Origin: Ancistrus triradiatus
Lineage: Eukaryota > Chordata > Actinopteri > Siluriformes > Loricariidae
Length of the DNA: 64,000 bases
Assembly: GCA_025084515.1 (NCBI GenBank)
Contig: JAJAGP010000352.1
Location: forward strand, 62,001 to 126,000
Reading direction: 5' to 3'
Each line of letters starts with the position of its first letter. Position 1 is the first letter of the stretch. Of the stretch, positions 22,462-34,215 are shown one piece after another. Made by a program: the position numbers and the translations under genes. The notes below the pieces were generated by a model. The model saw only the letters and a program-made list of their open reading frames with translations, had not been told where the DNA came from and searched no databases.

Positions 22462-23817
22462 CAGTATTAGGCTGTGCAGCAATAACTGCAGCTAAATGTT
22501 TCCTGTAGCTGTTGACAGTCCTGCACATCGGCTTTGGAGGAATTTTAGCCCATTCCTTCGTACAGAACAGCTTCAGCTCTGGGATGTTGGTGGGTTTTCC
22601 TCACATTAGCTGGCTCGCTTCAGGTCCTTCCACAACATTTCTATTGGATTAAGGTCAGGACTTTGACTTTGGTAGAACGGGTTGTGTGCTTAGGGTGGTG
22701 TCTTGCTGCATGACCCACCTTCTATGGAGATCCAGTTCATGGACAGATGTTCTGATATTTTCCTTATGAATTCTCTGATATCATCAGAATTTATTGTTCC
22801 ATCATTGATGTCAAGCCGTCCTGCCCAGATGCAGAAAAAACAGGCCCCAAACCATGATACTACCACCACCATGTTTTCACAGATGGGATAAGGTTTCTTA
22901 TGCTGGAATGCAGTGTTTTCCTTTCTCCAAAACAAAACGCTTTTCTTTTAAACCAAAAAGGTCTATTTTGGTCTCATCTGTCCACAAAACATTCTTCCAA
23001 TAGCCTTCTGGCTCGTCCACGTGATCTTTAGCAAACTGCAGACGAGCAGCAATGTTCTTTTTGGAGAGCAGTGGCTTCTCCTTGCAGCCCTGCCATGCAC
23101 ACCATTGTTGTTCAGTGTTCTTCTGATGGTGGACTCAAGAACATTACATTAGCCAATGTGAGAGAGGCCTTCAGCTGCTTAGAAAGTTACCCTGGGGTCC
23201 TTTTTGACCTCGCCAACTATTACACACCTTGCTCTTGGGAGTGATCTTTGTTGGTCGACACTCCTGGGGAGGGTGTAACAGTGGTCTGGAATTTCCTCCA
23301 TTTGTTACACAATCTGTCTGACTGTGTGGATTGGTTGAGTCCAAACTCTTTAGAGATGGTTTTTGTAAACCTTTTCCAGCCTGATGAGCATCAACAAACT
23401 CTTTTTTCTGAGCTCCTCAGAAATCTCCTTTGTTCGTGCCATGATTACCACTTCCACAAACATGTGCTGTGAAGAGCAGACTTTGGATAGATCCCTGTTC
23501 TTTAAATAAAACAGGGTGCCCACTCACACCTGATTGGCATCCCCAGTGATTGAAACACCTGCCTCTAATTTTCACCTTCAAATTAACTGCTAATCCTAGA
23601 GGTTCAACATACTTTTGCCACTCACTAATATGTAATATTGGATCATTTTCCTCAATAATAAATGTCCAAGTATAATATTTTTTGTCTCATTTGGTAAACT
23701 GGGGTTCTCTTTATCTACTTTTAGGGGACTTGTGTGAAAATCTGATGATGTGTTTAGGTCATATTATGCAGAAATATAGAAAATTATAAAGTGATCACAA
23801 ACTTTCAAGCACCACTG
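22462..23817 (-). mobile_element. Tc1-type transposon remnant (family A, copy 2), most complete
   Basis: The 5' terminus is at 23817, where CAGTGGTGCTTGAAAGTTTG begins on the minus strand next to a TA (23818-23819), as expected for Tc1/mariner insertion. The transposase 5' region, the WTDETKIDLFGL block with the first catalytic Asp (about 22990-22940) and the GGGS/VW-like block (22870-22800) can be followed. Frames are broken, part of the C-terminal region is deleted, and the 3' terminal repeat near 22462 is missing. Plus-strand ORFs here are shadows. Confidence 0.85.
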
Positions 23818-23819
23818 TA

Positions 23820-24599
23820 TACACAAAAGGACAGGCACATACACTTCCAAACACCATTGACAGCTTGGTACAAATAAGTAGAGGAAAGTCATGCAAACAA
23901 AAAAAATCTCTAAACACCTCAACCGAGTTAGAACGGTCTCTAGTAAAAATGTTAAACTAATTAGCTTGACTGGTAAAGGTAGTTCTCACACACCACACCA
24001 CACACACACACACACACACCACACACACCCGACCTCCTGGGCAGCTTAGATAAACAGTAAGAAGTTTGGACGTTTTTTAAAGTGTCAGGATTTTAGTTCT
24101 TTGCTGAACGAAGCTTCATCCTCTCCGCGCATAAATCTCCCGCTTTATTTCCAGCTGCGTTTATGTTTCCCCGCCTCAGCGAGCCCTAAATCTCCTTACA
24201 GGCTCGTAAAAGTGCTTATTGAGCTTCAAATGCTGCAAATTAAGCGCCAATGGCCTGCGTTTGAAGCAGATTGAGGGAATCAGGATGCAGCTCGTTGGTA
24301 TGCGGGGCTGCGGAAATGCCGTTTCACACGCGCGCCAATTATTGGTGTTAGATCCGAAAGCTGCGCTGCCACTCGAGTTTTTTTGTATTGCAGATGAATC
24401 GGGGGGCCTACAGAAGGGAAGTATAGGAGATGGGTGGACTAAGGGTGTAAAACCGAAACCGAGGGGTTCACAGATTTTTTTTTTTTACTGCAAGGTTATT
24501 TATAAATGTGGATAGCCATAAGTAGCAAAAAAGGTCAGTGCTGTTGTTGGTTGGTTGATCATCCCTTGCGGTTCTTGTATGCTTGTATAATTATGATTT

Positions 24600-24642
<43 letters not shown>

Positions 24643-24758
24643 TTAATGAACTTCATATTTTATGGATCAAAGACACAGTAAGGCCTCTACTTCTTTAAGT
24701 GTGTACAGTGTGTCTGTGGGAGAGGGAGCGGGTCTGTCAGATTCTGGCTTTAATTGGC

Positions 24759-24807
<49 letters not shown>

Positions 24808-24954
24808 ATGCATGTCAGACTCTCACAGCTGCCACACACACACCTTATGCTGCACCTATAAAAAGAAACATGCTTATTTTAGAGTTCCTTGCTCTCCTGT
24901 TTGTGTAACTGTAGCCCTACATGCGTACACTGAGCTCCAGAAGTATTTGACCCT
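23820..24954. other. Unassigned with CA/GT arrays and a small dispersed repeat
   Basis: The 37-bp phrase at 23912-23948 (TCTCTAAACACCTCAACCGA and the text after it) recurs at 53450-53486. (CA)n is at 23988-24029, (GT)20 at 24603-24642 and (CA)22 at 24762-24805. The stretch 24085-24400 is repeat-free, CpG-containing sequence and a candidate conserved non-coding element. Confidence 0.5.
24085..24400. other. Candidate conserved non-coding element (unverified)
   Basis: Balanced, repeat-free sequence with features often seen in vertebrate non-coding conserved DNA, for example 'GCTGCAAATTAAGCGCCAAT' and 'GCGCGCCAATTATTGGTG'. A short ORF crosses it but has no recognisable domain. This is an impression from composition only. 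Confidence 0.2.
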
Positions 24955-25600
24955 TGGCAAAGATGGGCACAGATGATAGAGAACTGTAGATCCTGCACAC
25001 TTTTAGTTAGCTGAATCTGGCGTTCCAGCTGGGCCCATAAATGTTTGATTGGTGATAAATCTGGCCAACCGGGCAGGCCGAGGAAGCGTTCCAATCTGGC
25101 AGAGACATTCCTGTTAAACCCTTGCCCTGCTGAAAAATGCCAGTTGGAAGCCCTGCCATGAGAGGCAACACAGGATGTCCTGCACATATCACTGACCTGT
25201 TGTGTCCCTCGTATCACTGCTAGGGGTGACCGACTGTGGCTCCGCAGATCATCACACCAGCAGATGTGAAGTGCTCACCACGAGGCCTCCATACTCGAAC
25301 CCGATTATCATTGGATCCCAAACAGAAGCAGGATTCAGTCCAGGTTCTTCGTTCATGGCACCACTGCAAACAAAGGTGATGGTGCCTGGCTGTCAATGGC
25401 AGGACATGTAATGGGCGCCGTGACAACAAATTTCCTTCTGCTGAGCATTTAGAAATGGTCCGGGGCAGAGACAGGTGCGTAGTGAAGGCGCCCCCTGTGT
25501 CTGGATGGTGGATAATGAAACTGTGGGAGCCATTCGTGCTTGTCGGTGAATCAAACGAGCCAAGGTGTAAATATGTGGCCACAGCCCAAGTTCCCTTAGT
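24955..25600 (-). mobile_element. Tc1-type remnant (family C, copy 2)
   Basis: The minus strand encodes decayed transposase. The first part (25582-25220) reads LLSRRPLHVLPLTARHHH, then jumps to ESCFCLGSNDNRVRVW, losing the Asp of the expected SDESRF. The second part (25217-24955) contains GWPDLSPIKHLWAQLERQ, where the expected SPIEHLW motif has Lys in place of the catalytic acidic residue. At least two of the three catalytic positions are therefore lost. The terminal repeats are not recognisable. Confidence 0.8.
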
Positions 25601-25805
25601 CCTTGATCGACATGGGGAGGGTTAGAGAAAACAAAGGTGGTGAGACGGACGTGATCTGTGCAGCTCAGCCTGGTAACACTCCATTTCTATTCAGGACACA
25701 CCCTCAGTCAAACAGTGGGTTTATTGAACCATTTCCACAGCCTATATGTTTATTTTCTCCTATTATATTTCTGTCTTGAGTTTCCTCACCGAGTGTGAAT
25801 ACACA

Positions 25806-25849
<44 letters not shown>

Positions 25850-26161
25850 ATGGAAGAGAGTCGAGTTTTTTGCTGAGCTGGTGAATTTGCATGCCCTATG
25901 CATTTATGTTCATTTGTTCAGTTGGGGATTCAGGGGTAATTTAATGGTTCCTTTTGAGCTGGCTCCAGCGTGGACACTGTGCGAGTGTGTGTGTGATGCT
26001 CCGCTGGCCTTGTTCCCCTTAATAGGAACACAGATTTTTAAGCAGAGCTGAGTCACACGTTCTGAATGATTCATCTCACACTTCAACCAAAATAACATCT
26101 CGTATGCCCGACGTACGTCGCGGAATAAAGAGCCACACACGGAACTGCAACGCCGAAGTCG
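25601..26161. other. Unassigned with a (CA)n array
   Basis: (CA)n at 25799-25848, interrupted once early on. No other feature is recognised. Confidence 0.5.
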
Positions 26162-26892
26162 CTTTGTTAGGTATGCCCTGCTAGTACCGGGTTCGACCCC
26201 CTTAAATCTTCGTGGCATAGATTCAGCAAGGTGCAAGGAGATTTCCTCAGAGATCTGGTGACTGTGGAACCAGTTGGAGATGATTTGAGCTTTGTTTTTT
26301 GTGGAGCGTTATCCTGCTGGAAGTAGAAATCAGCAGATGGTACGCTGTGCTCATAAAGGGGTGCATGCGGTCAGCAACAATACTCAGATTCTCAGTTGGT
26401 ATTAAGGGGCCCAAAGTGTGCCAAGAAAAACGCCAAATTCTGACCCGACCATTCGAACGTCGCAGCAGAAATCGAGACTCATCAGACCAGGCTTTTCCAA
26501 TCTTGTTTTGTCCCCCAGGGGCACCCGGTGTGTTCTTCAGCTGCTGTAGCCCATTTGGTTCAAGGTTGGACGTGTTGTTTTGTAACGAGTGCTTATTTGA
26601 GTTCCTGTTACCTTTCTGTCAGCTGGAACCAGTCTGGCATTAACGTGGCATCTTCACCCAGAGAACTGCCCTCACTGGATATTTTCTCTGTTCTCTCTCA
26701 GAGAGATGGCGCTGTGTGTGAAAATCCCAGAAATAATCCAACAACCATGCCACGTTCAAAGTCACTTAAACCACCTTTCTTCCCCATTCTGTTGATCGGT
26801 TTGATTCGGCAGCTCAGCTTGACCATGTGCCGAGTTTCTGCCGTGTGATTCCCTGATTAGATATTTGCGCTAAGAGTCGAACAGGTGTTCGT
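26162..26892 (-). mobile_element. Tc1/mariner-type remnant (family D, copy 2)
   Basis: On the minus strand the element runs from about 26892 to its 3' end near 26162 (C-terminus reads LAESMPRRFKGVEPGTSRAY, followed by a GGTACACC-like terminal phrase, here GGCATACC). The N-terminal region with 'CAACAACCATGCCACGTTC' on the plus strand, a block near HTLGPL, and the C-terminus remain; the segment with the third catalytic residue is deleted. Multiple frame breaks. Confidence 0.8.
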
Positions 26893-28712
26893 CGCTCTTA
26901 GAGTAAATATCAGTCCTTACGGACTCGCCTGTTTCAGGTGCGTGATTGATGTGTTTTCGGACCCTTCAGGTGACTCGGCGTGGGCGTGACGGATAAATTA
27001 TTTCCGTGTCTTTACTCCCGTGGCGGGATTTTCCGCTGCACTGCGGCGTCAGTTCGATTCTTCGCGCGGTCGCTCATGATTTCACGGACGAGCCGAGATC
27101 TCCAGTCTCGCTAACAGCCCTCGTTTCCAGCCATTAAGTGGGGACGTGTCACTTCCTGTTTCTCTAAGATGAGAGGAAAAGACCTTGGAGAGAGGACGCA
27201 TCAATAAGCACACACTCACACGCTCTGCCTCCCGTTCTCCATGGCAACCTTGCCATCCTGCTCCTGTGCGACCGACAGTAACCGCACGGACGTATGTAAT
27301 ATCAGCGTATGCAGATCCGCAGCAGAATCATTAAACTGTAACCGAGCCGAACACACACCGACACACTCGTGCCGTCCAGGCTCTCTCGGAGCTGCGCTGG
27401 ATCCGGCCTGGATGGGAGATACAGATCGGATTCTTTCCAGCGTGTTTATTTCGGAAGCAGGCGGTTTCTGAGCGGTGCCAGACTGTAGAGGAAGGATGAT
27501 GGAGGTGTGAGATCAGACCATCTGTGAGCTCTCGTTTAATGAGGAGCTCAGTGCCCTGCTCTACTTCTGCTTCGGCTCTGTAGCCTCACTTGCCTGCTCT
27601 GCGTTTGAACTTCAGCAGCCGTCTCGATCACTTCGACATGACTAAATGCATCCAGTTCCTGCCTCGGTTCTCGTCATTAATCAGTTCCAGAAGGCTCGTC
27701 TAGAACCGAAAACGCTGAGTACCGAGCAAATGTTTCATGAGGGAGTAATGCAGATTGAATGAATCCGTTCCAGACCCCCAGAAAGTCCCCCTTGTATAAG
27801 GCATTAGTGGTACCTCGGTCTAATTCAGTCTCGACTCATTCTGACTTGCTTAAACTTGTATGAGGTCGAGAACACGCGATTCGTTTCAAGCGAAACTCGA
27901 TTCACGATTCAGATCCCAGTGATTCAGCGATTCATATTCACAGTATCCCTCACTCAGTGCAGATCTGCGCTGTGTTTGTCGTGTTTTTCTTTATTTTTAC
28001 ATCTGCAGTACTGGATTCTTAGTGCAAATGAATCTCCATGGGTCCTAAAAACGTTATTTATAAGAGCCATCCAAAAGGAATCAGGAATTGGCTGAAATTA
28101 GTCAACCAAAAGAGTGTTTTGCACTTTCAATCCATGACCCACTAAATGGCATGAGATTTCCAACACTTTATTATAAAATAAGCTTTGTGTTAATGATTTT
28201 GGCCGACTGTAGGTTAATGTAAGCGTTTTAAACATTAACTTCTCATTATTTATCATCTCCATCTACAGGCGCCATTATGGAACTGCGGTCAGTTAAATAC
28301 GAATAAGAAACCAACTTCACCAAACACTCGTTAAACTCATCAGTACATGATCCATGTAACTTATGATGGATTTGTTGGACATATCCCCATCATAAATCAG
28401 GAGCTTCTGGACAATACAGCTCCATTAATGCAGAAAATGCCTTATATACCACAGTACTGAAGCTGTTGAAGAGTGAGGAACCTGGACCTGCTTTTGGACC
28501 CACTTTTATTCTCCATGCAGCAGCACTGCTGTGCTTTTTTTAGGATGTTATTTATTCACAGTTTGTCAAGAAATAGGATCTAACCCTCTGTACTGACCCA
28601 CACTGTGCTCCTGTTCTTTCATAGGGAACATGTTCGGTTCCACCATGGATGCAGCGTGAGGTTCAGAACCACAGACTGAGCTGAAGGAATGCCTGCATTT
28701 CACTGTGAGTCA

Positions 28713-28713
<1 letters not shown>
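26893..28713. other. Unassigned; GC/CpG-richer stretch 26930-27480
   Basis: The stretch 26930-27480 is CpG-rich compared with its surroundings ('CACTGCGGCGTCAGTTCGAT') and has a 76-codon ORF (27241-27471) with no recognisable domain. It may be regulatory or conserved non-coding. 27670-27930 contains text resembling a degraded fish repeat ('GGTACCTCGGTC'). 28610-28700 has splice-like signals but no meaningful ORF. Confidence 0.3.

Positions 28714-28768
<55 letters not shown>
28714..28768. repeat. (CA)27 microsatellite
   Basis: Uninterrupted CA dinucleotide array, the longest pure one in the window. Confidence 0.95.
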
Positions 28769-28769
<1 letters not shown>

Positions 28770-29054
28770 CTCAGTCACAGTGCTGGAGCAGGTGTCTAAT
28801 CCTAACCTATTCTGAGCTTTTTTTTTTTTTTTTCCCTGGGTCTCACACGGCACGAGAAACCTGCTGGACTGGAACTGAGAGGTAAGAGGAAGGATGGTGG
28901 GGGGAAAGAGAAATCACTCTGTCACCATGACAACGATCCGAGTTGTCGACATGACGTGAAAGAGGTGCGAAGGATCTGAAAGTGACATTTGAGAACATGA
29001 TCAGCGGTAGGACGAAGAAGCAGATGCTCGGCGTCGTAGTATTGTTTGAAGGGG
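28769..29054. other. Unassigned
   Basis: A poly-T run lies at about 28820-28834. No gene or family is recognised. Confidence 0.4.
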
Positions 29055-30055
29055 GAGGTTGTGATCATGATTTGGTACAAAAGCACTGTCCTGGGTCCTT
29101 GAGGAGTACAAGAGGATCAGAGGATCTCCAGTTTGTCAACAAATGTGTGAGAAATGTTTGAAAACAATGTTCCTCAAAGACCGACTGGAGGGGATTTATA
29201 TATTTCTCCCTCTACAGAGCATAATATCATTAAACCATTCAAGGAATCTGGAGGAATTTCCTAAAAAGCATCAAGAACCATCATTCATCAATAGCTGATA
29301 GAACCACATGGGCAAGGGATTCCTTTATCAAACCTTTATCAAGCTCTACAATACAGAGTTACATTCACAGATACCACTTAAAACGTTACTGTGCTAAAAA
29401 GAAGCCTTATGTTATAACCATGTCCAGAAGGGGCGTCGGCTTCTCTGGGCTCGGAGGATCTGGGATGGACCATCACACAGTGGGAACGGGGGACTGTGCT
29501 CAGACCCATCAGTATCACAGATCTTTTTTTGGACCATCCAGACTGTTATTAGTCCAAAAGCCAGGCTCTGTCATGGTATGGGGTCGGTTCAGGGCCCTTG
29601 CTAAAGGTCATTTACACGTCTGTGATGCAGCATTAATGCAGAAAAGTACAGTGAGATTTTAGAGCAACATAAGCTGCCTTTCAACAAGGACAAATCTATG
29701 AATATATAAATCCCTTCCAGTCTTTCTTTGAGGAACATTGTTTTTAAACATTTCACATTTTCTTACACATTTGCTGATAAGCTGGAGATCCTCTGATCAT
29801 CTTTACTCCTCAAAGACTCAGGCGTTTGTGGATCCTGCTTTTGTACCAAATCATGATTATAATCACCTGTTTTAAAATCACATCATTATTGGCCCTGCCC
29901 TCGTCCCAACTTCTTTTGTTAATGTGTTCCATGCCTGAAAAATGCAGGAATGAATGTTTATTAACAAATGCAATGAAGCTGATGAGAAGAAAAACAAAAT
30001 ATCTCGGGTTCATACCGTCTGCATTGAAATAAAAGCCAAAGTAAGGAACGCTGCA
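29055..30055 (+). mobile_element. Foldback derivative of a Tc1/mariner-type element (family E)
   Basis: The left part (29055-29693) reads plus-strand from the 5' untranslated region into transposase; recognisable text includes QKPGSVMVWGRF and ALAKGHLHVCD. At about 29697 the sequence switches to the reverse complement of the element's own 5' region. For example TTCTTTGAGGAACATTG (29731-29747) answers AACAATGTTCCTCAAAGA (29163-29180), and TTTTGTACCAAATCATGAT (29840-29858) answers ATCATGATTTGGTACAAAA (29064-29082). The right end is thus a second 5' end with terminal repeat, and no true 3' end is present. Confidence 0.8.
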
Positions 30056-30935
30056 TCCATGCCTGATTTGGGGCTGTAAATAAAACACCAGTGAACTTTC
30101 AGTGTAGTGGCACAATCCGAGCAGCTTGAAGTTCACATTTAAAGTTTGTGCTCACAGCTCCTGTTGGGTTTGAGAGAGAAATCCATCGCCTCACCGTGGA
30201 CTAGATTCTGTTTTAGGATTCCAAAGATTCCAGAAGCATTTCTTCTCGACAGATATTCGTTGGCACGTCATCCGCAGTTGCTTGGCTTCATTCAGTGTCC
30301 CCGATCTGTCAGGCATCTGAACCACACCAGTGAAACAGATAGCTCTGGTTCTACACTCTGATGTGCTGAACCAGAAACAGTCGAAGCCGCTGTCAAACGG
30401 ATGGTATGTGCACACGCCTCACCACAACTGAATGTTTGAACAGATAACATAAGACGGATCAACAGTAACACTAAAACCTGGCCAGCATGTTTTTCCACTA
30501 CTCTCTGCCAAATCCGATGAACATCAGGTAACTGCTATACATGCTATGAGAAAGCGTATGGAAGTCTGTAATAATGCGGCGTGTAAGACTGCGCTAGGTT
30601 TGTCTTTTAAAGTCGACGAGTCTTTTGATATTCTGATGAAGCCCTTCGGCGGCCGAGGTCAGAGTCGTTGAGATTCTCGTCCAGAATCACCGCGCTGGCT
30701 CGAGGTACACCGAGGGGTGTCTGAGGCGATTGATCCGTTCTGTTTAATCCGGGTTCAGTTTCAGCTGGTGAGTCACCGTCCACGATAAGACGTCTGAAAG
30801 GCGGTCGCAGAGCCTCTGTGAAATGTGGGGGTGGTCTGAGAGAAAAGAAAAGATCAGAGCTGGAAAGAGAAAGAGTTTGTAGTGAGCTAAAGATTTGTTT
30901 GCTTCAGATTATGTCATCCAATCTGACATCTTCAG
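30056..30935. other. Unassigned
   Basis: Complex sequence with moderate CpG at 30600-30790. No repeat family or gene is recognised. Confidence 0.35.
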
Positions 30936-30989
30936 GCCTTTTCACGCCGAGTCTGATTGGTACGGACGAAAAAAATGCATATACATATA

Positions 30990-31329
30990 CAGTGGGGCAA
31001 AAAAGTATTTAGTCAGCCACTGATTGTGAAAGAGGTCTGTAATTTCCATCATAACTACACTTCAACTATGAGAGACACAATGAGAAAAAAAATTAATTGT
31101 AAATCATGGTGGAAAATAAGTATTTGGTCAATAACAAAAGTTCAACTCAATACTTTGTACCATAACCTTTGTTGGCAATGTCAGAGGTCAAGCGGTTCCT
31201 GTAAGTCTTCACCAGGTTGTCTCTCATAGTTGAAGTGTAGCTATGATGAAAATTACAGACCTCTCTCATCTTTCTAAGTAGGAGAACCTGCACAATCAGT
31301 GGCTGACTAAATACTTTTTTGCCCCACTG
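30990..31329. mobile_element. 340-bp Tc1-type MITE (family B) with TA target duplications
   Basis: It begins CAGTGGGGCAAAAAAGTATT (30990) and ends with the reverse complement of the same phrase, AATACTTTTTTGCCCCACTG (31310-31329). The flanks are TA at 30988-30989 and 31330-31331. Inner sequence on both sides (AGTCAGCCACTGATTGTG and CACAATCAGTGGCTGACT) extends the inverted repeat. It is an internal-deletion derivative of the transposon present at 38158-39474. Confidence 0.92.
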
Positions 31330-31384
31330 TATATATGAACGCCGTCCTTCACACTAAGTCTGAAACTGACAGACTGCGAGCCTG

Positions 31385-31720
31385 TTCTAATTTCTGTATT
31401 AAAATCAGGCTGACCAATCAGAGCTCGGTCGCCGGGCAGAACAGCTCATCAGGAGCTTATAGGACGAGCAACAGGCTGCCTCTAACAACATGGAGATTAA
31501 AGAAAAGATCTGGTGGAATAGAACTGAAAGGCTGGGGAATGATGGAGATAAAGCTCACAGGGACTGGATGGAAGCGTCTGGTTATTTATCTAAGTGTCTG
31601 TTCATGCTCACAAACACACAAACTAGAGCTTCTGCACTCATCTTCTCTTGTGTCTTTGTTTTTTAAGTTGACGATGTGAAAAAGACACGGCAAAATCTCC
31701 GACACATTAAAAGAAGGGAA
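31385..31720. repeat. Duplicated block, copy 1 (partner at 34665-35005)
   Basis: About 335 bp are nearly identical to 34665-35005 in the same orientation, 3.3 kb away, with scattered substitutions and small indels. Both carry 'TCGGTCGCCGGGCAGAACAG' and 'CTAAGTGTCTG'. Confidence 0.85.
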
Positions 31721-31911
31721 ATTAAAGAAAGCAGAAGCAGGGAGATTTCAGAGTGTTTAGAAAAAATAAATAAATAAATGTAGCAAACTTGATGTGAAGG
31801 TCCCACTATGGTAAACTCTCATCCATTTTTTCCTTGTGTAAGAATCGTACTCTGTGTGAAAAGGCCTTTGTAGACAAAAGCAGGAACTCATGGCCTGAAG
31901 GGAGATTTAAA

Positions 31912-32863
31912 ATTTTGTGAACCCTTTATAATTTTCAATATTTCGGTATAAATATGAGCTAAAACATCCTCAGATTTCCATCAGTCCTAACAGTAGATAA
32001 AGAGAACCCAGTTAGACCTTTTATTTCTTGATGGAAATGATCCAATGTTACTTATGAGTGATAAAAGTATGGTTACAGAACCGTCTCTAAAGAGTTTGGA
32101 CTCCAATCCACAGTCAGACAGATTGTGTACAAATGGAGGAAATTCCAGACCATTGTTACCCTCCCCAGGAGTGGTCGCCCAACAAAGATCACTCCAAGAG
32201 CAAGGCGTGTAGTGGGTCACAAAAGGAACTCAGGGTAACTTCTAAGCACCTGAAGGCCTCTCTCGCCTATTGGCTAATGTTAGTGTTCATGAGCCGATGG
32301 TGTGCATGGCAGGGATGCAAGGAGAAAGTCACTGCTCTCCAAAGCCGAACTATTTGGTTTAAATGAGAAGCGTTATATTTGGAAAAAGGAAAACCCTGCC
32401 CTGCATTCCAGTATAAGAACCATATAACATCAGTGAAACATGGTGGTGGTAGTATCACGGATCGCTGTTTTGCTGCACCTGGGCCAATTCTAAAGGAAAA
32501 TATAATAATAAGGACGTCTGTCTATAAACTGAATCTCAAGAGAACGTGGGTCATGCAGTAAGAGAACGACCCTAAGCACACAAGAACGTTTAAAGAAGAA
32601 TAAAGTTAATGTTTGGGAACGGGCAAGTCAAAGTCCGGACCTTAGTTCGATAGAAATGTTGTAGAAGGACCTGACGGGAGCACTTCCTGTGGGGAAACCC
32701 AAAAGTAACCCAGAGATGAAGCTGTTCTGTATGGAGGAACGGGATCAACAGTTATAGTTCGAGTATCATATTTGTGTAATTGGGTTCTCTTTATCTCCTT
32801 TTAGGACTTGTGTGAAAATCTGATGATGTTTTAGCTCCTATTTATGTAGAACAGGTTCATAAC
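31912..32863 (+). mobile_element. Tc1-type transposon remnant (family A, copy 3)
   Basis: The left terminal region (TTTGTGAACCCTTTATAATTT) is at 31915-31935, and the right untranslated part (ACTTGTGTGAAAATCTGATG) is near 32807-32826. Transposase text in between is broken: the N-terminal DNA-binding part from about 32077, a block before the second catalytic residue, and the C-terminal PSQSPDL-like part. The segment with the first catalytic Asp is reduced by deletion (goes from CTCTCCAAA straight to GCCGAACTATTTGG near 32335-32355). Inactive. Confidence 0.85.
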
Positions 32864-33604
32864 CTGTCTTTGTCTGAACACTGAAAATCGAGTACAGTAT
32901 AAGGTACACGAGGGTGCAGTTATAGCTTTTATACCTACATAACTTAAATAAACGTCAGCGCTCTTGTGGTTTTTATTCTCTACAGCTTTGCATCTGAGAT
33001 ACAGTTCTGATTTCTCTAGCACTCGTAGGGAAGAAATGAGGCTGTAGTCCGTCTTTCAGATTCTTTGCGCCTTCATCTGCTGAATGACTAAATTTCAGTG
33101 TCATTTTCTGCATCTTGTCTCGGTGATCTGCGAGGTCTGTGCTTTATTCTTTTAGAAATCAATAGCAATCTTCTCCTCGTTTAGATGCACCTGCTCGCTT
33201 GCTGAGCTATCCAGCCTCTCACTGTTACATGCCGGCCTGAGAGTAGTACATTCCGGAAAAAAGGGGAGAACGTTATCTCCTTATCTATTTCTAAGTTGTT
33301 CTGTATTGGTCCCGAACCGTCCATCTTGTGTTTTGATCCGTGCCAGACGGAGCCCTGCTTCATTACCTCAGGTTACCGTTAGCGCTCATCTGTCTGTGCT
33401 GCGGCTCTCTGATATCCAGTGCTATGGGGTTTTAACAGCCAGACGTTTGCTGCAAAATCTCCCAGATAAAACGTGTAGTAGATGAAGTTGTGGTATTCCG
33501 TGGTATTCTGCTTTATTCCAACAACTATGAAGTGAACCGCCTTAAACTAAGCAAAACAGACACAACAACCACACAGCAGTGATAAACAAAGCAGCAGCTC
33601 AGAC
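32864..33604. other. Unassigned
   Basis: Complex sequence with no recognised repeat, gene or RNA. Confidence 0.4.
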
Positions 33605-33990
33605 AGGGTTGCCAGATCCCACAAGAGAATTAAGTCAGGTATATACCAGGTATATGGAAAGTCCTGAAGTAGCAAATTTGTTCCAGACAAAAAAATTCCA
33701 AAACAGGCCACCTAGTACGATGTAAGAGAGTGACCACTTCATAAAAAACTATAAAAATAAATAAATAAAAATGTCTCAATTTTTATATTATCTATAATAT
33801 ATTTTGCATCCTTTTATATAATAATAATATTTTTTATTTTATTTTAGAGGCTGAACAGGAATATTGGAGAGAGAAAGAGGATCAGGCCCAAATAATTTAG
33901 AAACAAACCCCAAAGCCTGCAACTCACAACTGCTAGTACAGAATTTGTAAGCAAATTTTTAGAAAATAAGGCCAAAGTTGCTTAGCCCTT
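33605..33990. mobile_element. MITE of the AGGGTTGCCAG family, copy 1
   Basis: Starts AGGGTTGCCAGATCCC and shares internal phrases with copies at 53522 and 53708: an AT-rich middle, 'TTTTAGAGGCTGA', 'CAGGAATATTGGAG', and 'GGCCCAAATAA'. The right terminal repeat is lost or very diverged. Confidence 0.6.
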
Positions 33991-34029
33991 TCTAAAAGAC
34001 TACTAAAAACAACCAAAAAGAAAACGTTT

Positions 34030-34215
34030 GATCAGGGGTAGATAGTAACGAAATACATTTACTTGAGTCCTGTACTTAAGTTTGCTTTTTGAGTATCTGT
34101 ACTTTACCCCGGAGTATTAGATTTTTTGCAAACTTATGACTTCACTACATTTAAGTACATGTATTGTACTTTTCACTGCACTACGTTTCCATCAAGGTCC
34201 TTGTTACTCGTTACT
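34030..34215. repeat. Dispersed fish repeat ('TACTTGAGTCCTGTACTTAAG' type)
   Basis: The phrases 'TACATTTACTTGAGTCC', 'TTGAGTATCTGTACTTTACC' and 'TAAGTACATGTATTGTACTT' match a very common style of teleost non-autonomous repeat. Ends and target duplications are not resolved. Confidence 0.5.

Larger units (their letters stand above)
30936..31873. mobile_element. Non-autonomous TIR element (unclassified) with a nested MITE
   Basis: The left end AGGCCTTTTCACGCCGAGT (30936-30954) is mirrored near 31849-31868, where ACTCTGTGTGAAAAGGCCT is its imperfect reverse complement. The body 31385-31720 is repeated at 34665-35005, which ends with a similar CGTGTGAAAAAGCCTT. The Tc1-type MITE at 30990-31329 is inserted near the left end. 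The TIR style suggests a hAT- or Harbinger-like element, but no clear target duplication was found. The 114-codon ORF inside has no recognisable domain. Confidence 0.55.

Noticed and set aside
26150..26230. tRNA gene suggested by GGGTTCGACCCC
   Set aside because: This B-box-like word is the C-terminal end of the family-D transposase on the minus strand (EPGTSRAY); no cloverleaf or A-box at proper distance.
29420..29662. 80-codon plus-strand ORF as an independent gene
   Set aside because: It is part of the decayed family-E transposase (QKPGSVMVWG), not a host gene.
31335..31679. 114-codon ORF in the duplicated block as a small gene family
   Set aside because: The second copy (34769-34951) keeps only part of the frame because of indels, and the block lies in a TIR-bearing element.
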